This document shows positions 6,645-14,022 of a stretch of DNA of 19,933 nt, piece after piece. Source of the stretch: Ruminococcus sp. UBA7013 (GTDB taxonomy: Bacteria; Bacillota; Clostridia; Oscillospirales; Ruminococcaceae); the NCBI GenBank assembly GCA_002449585.1, contig DJXD01000072.1:1-19933 (forward strand), read 5' to 3'. Position numbers and translations under genes: made by a program. The notes under the pieces are model-generated. The model saw nothing but the letters and a program-made list of their open reading frames with translations. It searched no databases and was not told where the DNA came from. Every line of letters starts with the position of its first letter. The first letter of the stretch is position 1.

Positions 6645-7391
6645 TTATTCATAAAAAGCTGTTTTTCTAAGCAGTGTATATGATTTTTGCAGTCTGGTTT
6701 CGGCAGCTTCCGGAAGGCTTATCTGTGCGATTAAAAGCTCTTCGGTATCCTTTGCAGCAGCCAGTGTTTCTCCGTTATAGTCGCATACAATAGATTCTCC
6801 CGAAAAAATCATATTTTCTTCTGTACCAACACGATTGCACATGGCAATATTTACACTGTTCTGAAATGCCTGTATTTTTACTTCCCATTGAAACAGCTCA
6901 GAGGGTTCAGCAGATGTATTTGCAGTTGGTATGATAATCAGTTCTGCACCACGCAATGCTTCTGTTCTAATGCTTTCAGGATAGTGCCTGTCAAAACAGA
7001 CAACAATTCCAATTTTTCCGAATTTAGTCTGAAACACCTGAAATCCCTCTTCAGACGGAGTATAATAATCCTGTTCATAAAAATGCTTGCATTGTGCTAT
7101 ATGAACCATTTTTTGTTTTCCAATCACCAGACCACTGTCATCAATCAGCAGACTCATGTCATAATTTTTACCGTTTTTCTCCATATAAAAATTAGGTGCT
7201 GCAAAAATCCCCTCTTCCCTGCATACTTTGCAAATTGTCCTGACATATCGGGAATTTTCATTCATGATATAAGCAGACACATCTTTTTTTTCATATTGCG
7301 GAAAAAATGGTGTAAGCTGTATTTCAGGAAAGCATATCAAATTTGCTCCTTTTAAGGCGGCTTCTTTCATTAAACGGATTGTTTTTTTCAA
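6645..7391 (-). CDS. Carbon-nitrogen hydrolase (nitrilase family), N-terminally truncated
   Basis: Nitrilase-superfamily amidohydrolase; the substrate (amide, N-carbamoyl compound or nitrile) cannot be told. The Glu-Lys-Cys triad is visible: Glu23 in FPEIQLTPFF, Lys94 in GKQKMVHIAQ and Cys132 in VVCFDRHYPES. As drawn it has 248 residues from a TTG at 7391. The family's first beta strand, roughly 20 residues ending in a pattern like IALAQM, is absent, and no ribosome binding site lies at a useful distance. Upstream in the same frame come three sense codons and then the TGA that ends cysN. So it is either a truncated, possibly dead gene or the remnant of a fusion or deletion with cysN. It is the last gene of the minus-strand sulfate operon, and the IS630 relic begins 18 bases beyond its stop. 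Whether it is translated is uncertain. Confidence 0.75.
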   Translation of the reverse strand: MKKTIRLMKEAALKGANLICFPEIQLTPFFPQYEKKDVSAYIMNENSRYVRTICKVCREEGIFAAPNFYMEKNGKNYDMSLLIDDSGLVIGKQKMVHIAQCKHFYEQDYYTPSEEGFQVFQTKFGKIGIVVCFDRHYPESIRTEALRGAELIIIPTANTSAEPSELFQWEVKIQAFQNSVNIAMCNRVGTEENMIFSGESIVCDYNGETLAAAKDTEELLIAQISLPEAAETRLQKSYTLLRKTAFYE

Positions 7392-7400
7392 TCTTAAATA

Positions 7401-9077
7401 TCAGAATATGACCTTTCGATAAGTATTAAACTGAAACCACTTTGCAAAAAATGCAGAACTGGCTTCTTTTGATTGTGCATATTCTGACAGAAATGTTTTG
7501 AATTCTTTTTCTGAATGTACCAGGATCGCAAAGCCTCTGCCATTGACGACAGGAACATCCTGATAATGATAATCTTCCAGAGAAATGATATCCTGAATGA
7601 TGCCGCTGCGCACACTGACAGCAATATTGTCACGAAGAATGAGAATATCAAAATCTTCCGGATACTGATAGCTTCCGCCGGAAATAGGAATTCTATCGCC
7701 GACAGTATAAGTATCTCTGACAGGCTGATATTTCAATACATTCAGACTGTTGACATCATAATAAAATTCCTCAAACAAGTCACCTCTTGCAGTCAGACCA
7801 TTATATTGGAAAGATGCCTTTGCATATTTTTCCTCTTTTCCGCTCAGTTCCTCCACAACGCCACAGGCAGAAGTCATATTTGTGACTCTGTCAATCAGAA
7901 TCAGTTCGCCAAGTGTTTTATGCAGAGAAAATTTATCTGCTGGAACAGCCTCTGCAAGAAGGAGTTCACAAACAGCAATTCCATTTTTTTCGAGTGTATC
8001 TGAAGGCTGATGCGCACCAGTATTGATATCAATCTGATAAGAAAGATCTGACAAAATGCCGGAAATTGTCTTTGTGCCGATTTTTACAAGATAATCTTTT
8101 CCAATCTGCAATGGTTCGTCATCCATCCACAACAAAGAAACTGTCAGTTTCTGATATGCTGCGAATTTATTATCTTTTGTCAGGATGCATCCTCTGGAAA
8201 CATCAACTTCTTTATCAAGAGAGAGTGTGACAGGCTGTCCCGTGTGGGCAGTCTGTGCTGTTTTATCGCCAATCAGAATGCTTTTGATATGTGCTTTTTC
8301 ATGGCTGGGAAGTGCTATAATTTCGTCTCCAACAAAAATATTTCCAGCTTCAATCTGTCCTTGAAATCCTCTGAATGTATGGTCAGGACGGCAGACCCTC
8401 TGCACAGGAAGATAGAAACCCTGTTCTTCATTCCCAGCAGAAATATCAACACTTTCCAGATATTCCAGCAAGGTAGTACCGTCATACCAAGGCATTTTTT
8501 TAGATTTGATGGTGACATTGTCTCCCTCAGTGGCAGAGACCGGAATTATCCGGATATGTTTCAGATGCAATTCTTCTTTGAGTGTAGTAATTTCCTGTAC
8601 AATTTCCTGGAATCTGGATTCACTGTAATTGACCAAATCCATTTTATTGACAGCGAACACAAAATACCGGATTCCCATCAGTTTGCAGATTCTTGCATGA
8701 CGGCGTGTTTGGACAAGTACACCTTGTGAAGCATCTATTAGAATCACTGCAAGTTCCGCAAAAGAAGCACCAACTGCCATATTCCGGGTATATTCTTCAT
8801 GTCCGGGGGTATCTGCTACAATAAAGCTCCTGGCATCTGTTGTAAAATAGCGATAAGCAACATCAATTGTGATACCCTGTTCCCGTTCTGCCATGAGACC
8901 ATCCAGCAGAAGGGAATAATCAATCTGTCCGCTTCGGCTACCAACTTTGCTGTCAAGTTCGAGAGCTTTTTCCTGATCGGCATAAATCAGCTTTGCATCA
9001 TAGAGAATATGTCCGATTAGTGTAGATTTTCCATCATCCACACTGCCACATGTAATAAATTTTAATAATCCTTTCAT
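7401..9077 (-). CDS. cysN: Sulfate adenylyltransferase, GTPase subunit CysN
   Basis: Large GTP-hydrolysing subunit of ATP sulfurylase; with CysD it makes adenosine 5'-phosphosulfate (APS) from sulfate and ATP. EF-Tu-like GTPase motifs are intact: G1 GSVDDGKST (residues 11-19), G3 DTPGHEEYTRN (89-99) and G4 NKMD (144-147), followed by beta-barrel domains. At 558 residues it is about 80-130 longer than stand-alone enterobacterial CysN. The extra C-terminal part (from about residue 430, with VGDRIPISGGSYQYPEDFD) has no P-loop, so it is not a fused CysC APS kinase. The ATG at 9077 shares one base with the cysD stop (TGATG), implying translational coupling. Its own stop lies in frame with, and 9 bases before, the TTG of the truncated nitrilase gene, so the C-terminus may also have been altered. 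Confidence 0.93.
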   Translation of the reverse strand: MKGLLKFITCGSVDDGKSTLIGHILYDAKLIYADQEKALELDSKVGSRSGQIDYSLLLDGLMAEREQGITIDVAYRYFTTDARSFIVADTPGHEEYTRNMAVGASFAELAVILIDASQGVLVQTRRHARICKLMGIRYFVFAVNKMDLVNYSESRFQEIVQEITTLKEELHLKHIRIIPVSATEGDNVTIKSKKMPWYDGTTLLEYLESVDISAGNEEQGFYLPVQRVCRPDHTFRGFQGQIEAGNIFVGDEIIALPSHEKAHIKSILIGDKTAQTAHTGQPVTLSLDKEVDVSRGCILTKDNKFAAYQKLTVSLLWMDDEPLQIGKDYLVKIGTKTISGILSDLSYQIDINTGAHQPSDTLEKNGIAVCELLLAEAVPADKFSLHKTLGELILIDRVTNMTSACGVVEELSGKEEKYAKASFQYNGLTARGDLFEEFYYDVNSLNVLKYQPVRDTYTVGDRIPISGGSYQYPEDFDILILRDNIAVSVRSGIIQDIISLEDYHYQDVPVVNGRGFAILVHSEKEFKTFLSEYAQSKEASSAFFAKWFQFNTYRKVIF

Positions 9078-9976
9078 CAGAAATACCCCTCTCTCTTGCG
9101 TCTTTCCATACTTCCGGCTGCTTCATTGTCGATGACTCTGGAAGTGCGCTCTGATTCTACAGAACTAAGTGTTTCGGTGATAATTTCATCCAGTGTATTT
9201 GCAGTTGACTCAATTCCACCTGTCAAGGGATAGCAGCCTAGTGTTCGAAATCGGACGGATTTTATCTGTGGTTTTTCTCCATCATGAAGGGGAAACCTGT
9301 CATCATCCACCATAATCAGATTACCATCACGCTCTACAACCGGACGTTCTGCCGCAAAATACAGCGGCACGATCGGGATCTGTTCACGCTGGATATATTG
9401 CCAGATATCTTTTTCTGTCCAATTGGAGATAGGAAAGACACGAATGCTTTCACCTTTATGGATTTTTGTATTATATAATTTCCACATTTCGGGACGCTGA
9501 TTTTTTGGATCCCATGCCTGGGCAGCATTCCGGAAAGAGAAAATACGCTCTTTGGCACGTGATTTTTCTTCATCACGTCTGCCGCCGCCGAATGCAGCAG
9601 TAAAACCATATTTTGTAAGAGCTTGTTTCAAAGCCTGGGTTTTCATAATATCTGTATAAGCTGAACCATGATCAAAAGGATTGATATTTTTTTCCAAGCC
9701 TTCCGGATTGGTATAACTAAGCATTTGAATGCCAAGTCTTTCAGCCGTTTCGTCACGGAACTGAATCATTTCCCTGAATTTCCAGCCTGTATCAATATGC
9801 AAAAATGGGAACGGTGGCTTTTCCGGATAAAACGCTTTCATAGCAAGATGCAGCATCACGGAGCTGTCTTTTCCAATAGAATACAGTATAACAGGCTTTT
9901 CACATTCTGCGGCTACTTCACGAATAATATAAATTGCTTCTGCTTCCAGTTCATCCAGATGTGATATTTGACTCAT
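9077..9976 (-). CDS. cysD: Sulfate adenylyltransferase, small subunit CysD
   Basis: Catalytic subunit of ATP sulfurylase, forming APS from ATP and sulfate together with CysN in the cytoplasm. It is a PP-loop nucleotidyltransferase with the pyrophosphate-binding motif YSIGKDSSVMLHL near residues 32-44, then FLHIDTGWKF, AFGGGRRDEEKSRAKERIFS and the family-typical end ESERTSRVIDNEAAGSMERRK. At 299 residues it has the usual length. An ATG at 9982 is also in frame, but the AGGGGG site (9990-9985) is only 2 bases from it and 8 bases from the ATG at 9976, so I chose 9976. The gene follows aprB by 20 bases and overlaps cysN by one base. Confidence 0.94.
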   Translation of the reverse strand: MSQISHLDELEAEAIYIIREVAAECEKPVILYSIGKDSSVMLHLAMKAFYPEKPPFPFLHIDTGWKFREMIQFRDETAERLGIQMLSYTNPEGLEKNINPFDHGSAYTDIMKTQALKQALTKYGFTAAFGGGRRDEEKSRAKERIFSFRNAAQAWDPKNQRPEMWKLYNTKIHKGESIRVFPISNWTEKDIWQYIQREQIPIVPLYFAAERPVVERDGNLIMVDDDRFPLHDGEKPQIKSVRFRTLGCYPLTGGIESTANTLDEIITETLSSVESERTSRVIDNEAAGSMERRKREGYF

Positions 9977-9996
9977 CAGCATAACCCCCTGTAAAT

Positions 9997-10311
9997 TTAA
10001 TATTGATTGGATTCTTTTGTATTGATACGGATTTCAGAAATGCTTCCGTCTGGTTTTTCAATGATCCAGCGGAGAATATCGCCTTTTTTTTCCGTATGTA
10101 AAAAACTGCCCATGCCGCCGATATCTGCACCTAGATAAAAGCGGATCGCATAAACAGGACATTCTTTAATGCAGGATGTACAGCCCCAGCAGTCTTTTGG
10201 ATATTTGATAAATGCTTTTTTATCACTGTCGAATTTAATCAATGTTCCCGGACACACTTCATGGCATTTTCCACAGCCAATGCATTTATTTTTATCAATT
10301 GTGATGCTCAT
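9997..10311 (-). CDS. aprB: APS reductase beta subunit AprB (two-[4Fe-4S] ferredoxin)
   Basis: Electron-transfer subunit that passes electrons to the AprA flavin for APS reduction. It has 104 residues with two classical clusters: CIGCGKCHEVCP (Cys10, 13, 16, 20) and CWGCTSCIKECP (Cys41, 44, 47, 51). The C-terminal tail of about 45 residues contains WIIEKPDGS. A much longer frame exists (to 10464), but the extra N-terminus lies antiphase inside aprA. ATG 10311 has a GGGGGTG site a few bases upstream and gives the expected ferredoxin start MSITIDKNKCIG. It overlaps the end of aprA by 17 bases, so coupled translation is likely. AprB of dissimilatory sulfate reducers is longer (about 150 residues); this compact form fits an assimilatory type, which is an inference. 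Confidence 0.88.
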   Translation of the reverse strand: MSITIDKNKCIGCGKCHEVCPGTLIKFDSDKKAFIKYPKDCWGCTSCIKECPVYAIRFYLGADIGGMGSFLHTEKKGDILRWIIEKPDGSISEIRINTKESNQY

Positions 10312-11977
10312 AAGGCGCACCCCCATATATAACATCCCTGAGGATGATTTTAATTTCTCCGTTTTCAAGTCTGGAATTGACATATTTTTTCCAGTTGATA
10401 TCATCTTTTTCAGGATAATCCAGATTTTCAGCGAAACTGTGCCATCTTGTTTCATGCCGGGCATTCAGATGTGCAATCACGCTCCGGCAGACGGTCAGGC
10501 GTTCCCTGAGTTCATAAATGTACATCAGTTCTTGAAAATCGTCTGCATGAAGTGTATCAGAGAGTTGCATCAACTGCTGAATTTTAGCATCTGCAATGGC
10601 AAGCTGTTTGGAATTAAAGCGATAATTGGTTTTGATGCCCCCGGCATAGCTGTCCATAATGGTTTGCATAGCTTCTTCAAGCTGTTCTGTGGTGAACTGA
10701 CCTGCTTTCTGTGTCAGAAATTTTAATACTTCTTTCTGATGGGATGCAATTTCCTCTGTCGGGATCGGTTCTGATGCATGATTCTGTATGAATTTTCCGG
10801 CAGATTCAGCAGCAATTTCTCCTTCTGCCAATGCACCAGTTACATATTTCTGAGGGCATCCCCCGGCAACATCTCCAGCCGCAAATAGTCCCTGAATGGT
10901 TGTTGCCCGATGAGTATCTATCCAATAGCCACTTGCAGTATGACCGCCGATAATATACGGCTCTGTGCCTTCGATCTCAACATTCTGTTCAGAAGGATTT
11001 TTCCCGCTTTCCAGCCATTTGAGTGTTTGAGAAGGTGACATATTGAGGTAAGCTTTTTTTAAAGATTCATCTTGTTCAGGCGTGATGCCTTCTGTGCGAA
11101 GATAACAAGGCCCTCTGCCCTCCAGATTTTCATTGACTGTACCATAAACACGTTCGGAAGTCGTCAGTCCATATTTTTGTTCATATACTTCCCCAAAAGA
11201 GTTAATTTGTTTCGCACCAACTCCCTGCGCCAGTGTTCCGGTTGGTGAAATGGTATCTTTACAGCGAAGTGCAATAAAACGCATTTCAAAAGTCGTCATT
11301 TCTGCTCCTGCTCGGATGCCCATGGCATAGCCTGCACCGGTATTGAACGGCGGATACCACATTTTGTGTCTTGAAAATCCAGGATTATTAGGCTTATACG
11401 ATCCAGCTGCGCCACCCGTTGCAATGATAACGGCATTGGCTTCTATCACATAGAATGTATCATTTTCAATGCCGATTCCATAAGCACCGATAATATGATT
11501 ATCTTGCACAGCAAAATCAATAATATTAACTCGGTTCAAGATAGTAGTATTCGAGAGTGCGCTGACAGCATCCGCCAAAATGGGCTTAATGTTTTCACCA
11601 TTGATTTTGAGATTGCGCCAACCTCTGGAAACATAGTTTCCATTTTCATCTTTCAGGATGACAAAACCTAAATTTTCAAGTTTTGCCGTGACAGCATTCA
11701 ATCGTTCCGACATGGTAACAAGCAAATCTTCTCTTGCAATGCCATCTGCATCTTTCAGGGCATAATCAGCATAATCCTGCGGCACATGACTCTTTGTAAT
11801 ATAGGCATTGAGTGCATTAACACCAGCCGCCAAGCAGCCACTGCGCTTGATATTGGCTTTTTCACAGATTAAAACATGAATTTCTTCTGTTTGTTCTGCC
11901 AATGTAAGAGCCGCATAGCATCCTGCTGTTCCACCGCCAATAATCAGGACATCTGTTTTTATTTTTTCTGTTTTCAT
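10295..11977 (-). CDS. aprA: Adenylylsulfate reductase alpha subunit AprA
   Basis: FAD enzyme of the fumarate reductase/succinate dehydrogenase flavoprotein family that reduces APS to sulfite and AMP. Seen: the FAD Rossmann motif VLIIGGGTAGC (residues 10-20), RSGCLAAGVNALN (flavin region), RGPCYLRT, the second FAD contact GLFAAGDVAGGCPQKYVTGA, and a C-terminal helical domain with ELRERLTVCRSVI and HLNARHETRWHSF, characteristic of AprA rather than of SdhA or NadB. Its 560 residues are shorter than the roughly 650 of dissimilatory AprA. The ATG at 11977 follows GAGGTGA. The promoter on the minus strand is a perfect consensus. Together with cysD and cysN and the absence of cysC and cysH, it replaces the thioredoxin-dependent CysH route. 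Confidence 0.9.
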   Translation of the reverse strand: MKTEKIKTDVLIIGGGTAGCYAALTLAEQTEEIHVLICEKANIKRSGCLAAGVNALNAYITKSHVPQDYADYALKDADGIAREDLLVTMSERLNAVTAKLENLGFVILKDENGNYVSRGWRNLKINGENIKPILADAVSALSNTTILNRVNIIDFAVQDNHIIGAYGIGIENDTFYVIEANAVIIATGGAAGSYKPNNPGFSRHKMWYPPFNTGAGYAMGIRAGAEMTTFEMRFIALRCKDTISPTGTLAQGVGAKQINSFGEVYEQKYGLTTSERVYGTVNENLEGRGPCYLRTEGITPEQDESLKKAYLNMSPSQTLKWLESGKNPSEQNVEIEGTEPYIIGGHTASGYWIDTHRATTIQGLFAAGDVAGGCPQKYVTGALAEGEIAAESAGKFIQNHASEPIPTEEIASHQKEVLKFLTQKAGQFTTEQLEEAMQTIMDSYAGGIKTNYRFNSKQLAIADAKIQQLMQLSDTLHADDFQELMYIYELRERLTVCRSVIAHLNARHETRWHSFAENLDYPEKDDINWKKYVNSRLENGEIKIILRDVIYGGAPYEHHN

Positions 11978-12009
11978 GATCTCACCTCATTCATGTTTCA
12001 TGCTGTTTT

Positions 12010-12038
12010 ATTATACACCTGTTTTTTTTAAATGTCAA
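12010..12038 (-). promoter_or_regulatory. Promoter of the aprA-aprB-cysD-cysN operon
   Basis: On the minus strand TTGACA (12038-12033), 17 bases and TATAAT (12015-12010) match the consensus exactly. The start of transcription would be near 12003, leaving a leader of about 25 bases before the aprA ATG, too short for a riboswitch. Confidence 0.85.
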
Positions 12039-12045
12039 CGATATT

Positions 12046-12098
12046 TCAAAAAATTTTAGATATACCGTTTTTTGATAATAAATATTAGATTTTATCTA
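12046..12098. promoter_or_regulatory. Candidate operator region between divergent promoters
   Basis: Between the two promoters there is an 8-base inverted repeat TCAAAAAA (12046-12053) / TTTTTTGA (12068-12075) and a smaller TAGAT-TTT-ATCTA (12086-12098). Their position between, and upstream of, both -35 boxes would suit a shared sulfur-responsive regulator. The DNA is very A+T rich, so chance matches are possible. Confidence 0.35.
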
Positions 12099-12123
12099 TA
12101 AGCTGGTTTTTAAGGCACACTGC

Positions 12124-12152
12124 TTGACAAAATCCTGATGCTGATGTATAAT
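12124..12152 (+). promoter_or_regulatory. Promoter of the hemA-hemL operon
   Basis: TTGACA (12124-12129), a 17-base spacer and TATAAT (12147-12152), a perfect vegetative consensus. The start is expected near 12159, about 40 bases before the hemA ATG. It faces away from the aprA promoter 86 bases to the left. Confidence 0.88.
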
Positions 12153-12198
12153 AATACATAGTAAATTAATATGAAATCTAAAGAAAGAAGGCAGCAGT

Positions 12199-13317
12199 AT
12201 GCACTGCATCAGCATCAGTTACCGGACGGCAGATATTCATATCCGTGAAAAATTAGCTTTCTCTGCATCTGTACAGCAAAAAATGCTGAAACGATTCTGC
12301 TCGGATGGCACTGTCAGCCAATGTGTAATTTTATGCACTTGCAACCGGACGGAAGTTTATTTTTCCGGTGATTCTGAATTGATTCTCTCAGTACTTGCGG
12401 AACAAAGTAATATTCCTGAAAGTCAACTGCTTCCGTATGTCCGGAGCTATCAGGGAAAAAATGCGATATGTCATTTATTTCGTGTAGCAAGTGGTATGCA
12501 TTCCATGGTCATTGGTGAAGATGAAATTTTGGGACAGACAAAACAGGCTTATCAGAATGCATGTGCCTGTCAAACAGTTGGCTATGAACTGCATAGAATA
12601 TTTCAGGCAGCCATTGCCTGTGCCAAAAAAATCAAGACAGAAACGGCTCTTTCAAAATCATCTGTTTCTACTGCCACGCTTGCCGCAAATGAAGCGGCCA
12701 AACTGGGAAAATCCGTTCATGTACTGATGATTGGTGCAACCGGAAAAATCGGTATTGTTACACTGAAAAATTTATTATCACATAAAAATATTTCCGTCAC
12801 GGCAACCCGAAGACGGCACAGCGCAGACTTTCAAATCTTGTCTGATAAAATCAATATGATTGATTATGCAGAACGCTATCAGATGATGGCTTATGCAGAT
12901 TGTATCATCAGCGCAACCACAAGCCCACATTATACAATTACATTTCATGATTTACAGAATTTATCAATTAGAAAGCCGAAATTATTTATTGATTTAGCCG
13001 TTCCGCCAGATATTGATAGCCGTATTGCGCAAATACCCGGTATACAGTACATCGGAATTGATTACTTTGAAAAACTTGCTGAAGCACATAATCTTTTAAA
13101 AATCAGCAGTGCTGAAGAGGCAAAAGAAATGATAGAGCAGGAAATGGATATTTTGATGAAAGATTTGCTATTTCATGAATTTTTACCTTATGCCGGAGCA
13201 GTCCGGAATGCATTGCAGCAGAAACCAGATGCAATGCTGTATCAGCTGAAATCAGGATTGAATGCAGAACAGTTTTCTGCTGTTCTAGATATTTTCAAAA
13301 AGGCGGGCGATATCTGA
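12199..13317 (+). CDS. hemA: Glutamyl-tRNA reductase HemA
   Basis: NADPH-dependent first committed enzyme of the C5 tetrapyrrole pathway, turning glutamyl-tRNA(Glu) into glutamate-1-semialdehyde. Family motifs: SISYRTADIHIREKL near the start, the catalytic Cys48 in LCTCNRTEVYF, and SGMHSMVIGEDEILGQTKQA (residues 99-118). The nucleotide-binding motif is MIGATGKIG instead of the commoner GAGxMG. At 372 residues it is 40-60 shorter than typical HemA, the loss falling in the C-terminal dimerisation domain (end PYAGAVRNALQQ and about 40 more residues). AGAAGG lies 7 bases before the ATG. It is first in a tightly packed six-gene operon; the next gene starts 3 bases after its stop. hemL, which uses its product, ends the operon. 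Confidence 0.95.
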   Translation: MHCISISYRTADIHIREKLAFSASVQQKMLKRFCSDGTVSQCVILCTCNRTEVYFSGDSELILSVLAEQSNIPESQLLPYVRSYQGKNAICHLFRVASGMHSMVIGEDEILGQTKQAYQNACACQTVGYELHRIFQAAIACAKKIKTETALSKSSVSTATLAANEAAKLGKSVHVLMIGATGKIGIVTLKNLLSHKNISVTATRRRHSADFQILSDKINMIDYAERYQMMAYADCIISATTSPHYTITFHDLQNLSIRKPKLFIDLAVPPDIDSRIAQIPGIQYIGIDYFEKLAEAHNLLKISSAEEAKEMIEQEMDILMKDLLFHEFLPYAGAVRNALQQKPDAMLYQLKSGLNAEQFSAVLDIFKKAGDI

Positions 13318-13320
13318 TAT

Positions 13321-14022
13321 ATGAGCTATTTTCCATTTTTTATTGATATTGCTGGAAAACGCTGTATTCTGGCAGGAGGAGGGACAGTTGCACTCCGGAA
13401 AGCTGAAAAACTTCTCTCATTTGGTGCGAATATTATCATCATCGCACCTGAAATCTGTCCGGAACTGAAAGCACTGCCGCTGACTTTCTGGGAACGTGAG
13501 TTTCAGAAAGAAGATTTGCAAGGCGCATTCATGGCAATTGCCGCAACTAATGATAGCGCACTCAATCACAGAATTTATGAACTCTGTACAGAACAGCATA
13601 TTTTCATCAATGCTGTAGATGATAAAGCGAACTGCGGTTTTCTCTTTCCTGCACTGATACATGAAAATGATATTACGATTGGCATCTCGACAGGTGGAAC
13701 AAGTCCGGTTTTCGCAAAATTTCTCAGAATGATGATAGAAAATGAAATCACAGAGTCTTATTTACAGACTGCTGATATTCTGAAACGCTTCCGGCCTGTG
13801 ATTCGGGATAAATTCTGCACAGAATCACAAAGAAAAGAAGCCGCCGAAGCGATTCTTGACTTTTGTCTGATAGATGATATCATTCCCAATGATATCGAAA
13901 TCTATGATCTACTGGAAAGGATTGCACAAGCCCATGAAAATCAGAATCGGAACGAGAGCGAGTCAGCTGGCACTTGCACAGGCGGCACTTGTCCAAACAG
14001 CTTTACAGAAAACAGGTGCTGA
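13321..14022 (+). CDS. Precorrin-2 dehydrogenase / sirohydrochlorin ferrochelatase (Met8/CysG-N type)
   Basis: NAD-dependent oxidation of precorrin-2 to sirohydrochlorin, and in many members also iron insertion to give siroheme. A Rossmann start FPFFIDIAGKRCILAGGGTVALRKAEKLL (glycines near residues 19-21) is followed by AATNDSALNHRIYELC, then INAVDDKANCGFLFPA, where an Asp is the usual catalytic acid, and GISTGGTSPVFAKFLR. These match the CysG N-terminal, SirC and Met8 family. The frame runs 89 bases into hemC, so the last 29 or so residues (from about HENQNRNESES) are simply hemC read in another frame. A family-typical length would end near residue 205. Either a stop codon was lost or the tail is tolerated. 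No separate SirB/CbiK chelatase is visible, so this protein may do both steps (inference). Confidence 0.88.
   Translation: MSYFPFFIDIAGKRCILAGGGTVALRKAEKLLSFGANIIIIAPEICPELKALPLTFWEREFQKEDLQGAFMAIAATNDSALNHRIYELCTEQHIFINAVDDKANCGFLFPALIHENDITIGISTGGTSPVFAKFLRMMIENEITESYLQTADILKRFRPVIRDKFCTESQRKEAAEAILDFCLIDDIIPNDIEIYDLLERIAQAHENQNRNESESAGTCTGGTCPNSFTENRC

Noticed and set aside
6888..7355. Plus-strand frames inside the nitrilase, cysN and cysD genes
   Set aside because: They are antisense shadows of recognised genes, without family features.
9997..10464. A 155-residue AprB
   Set aside because: The first 51 codons are antiphase to well-conserved aprA coding sequence; ATG 10311 has a ribosome binding site and gives the normal ferredoxin start.
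11980..11994. A four-codon ORF MKHE before aprA
   Set aside because: It overlaps the aprA ribosome binding site, lies almost at the expected transcription start and is too short to judge.
12172..12249. A leader ORF (MKSKERRQQYALHQH...) before hemA
   Set aside because: It overlaps the hemA start in another frame and has no ribosome binding site; it looks like chance.
13874..13933. An N-terminal extension of HemC
   Set aside because: Those 20 codons are antiphase to the preceding gene and do not resemble HemC; the family start is at 13934.
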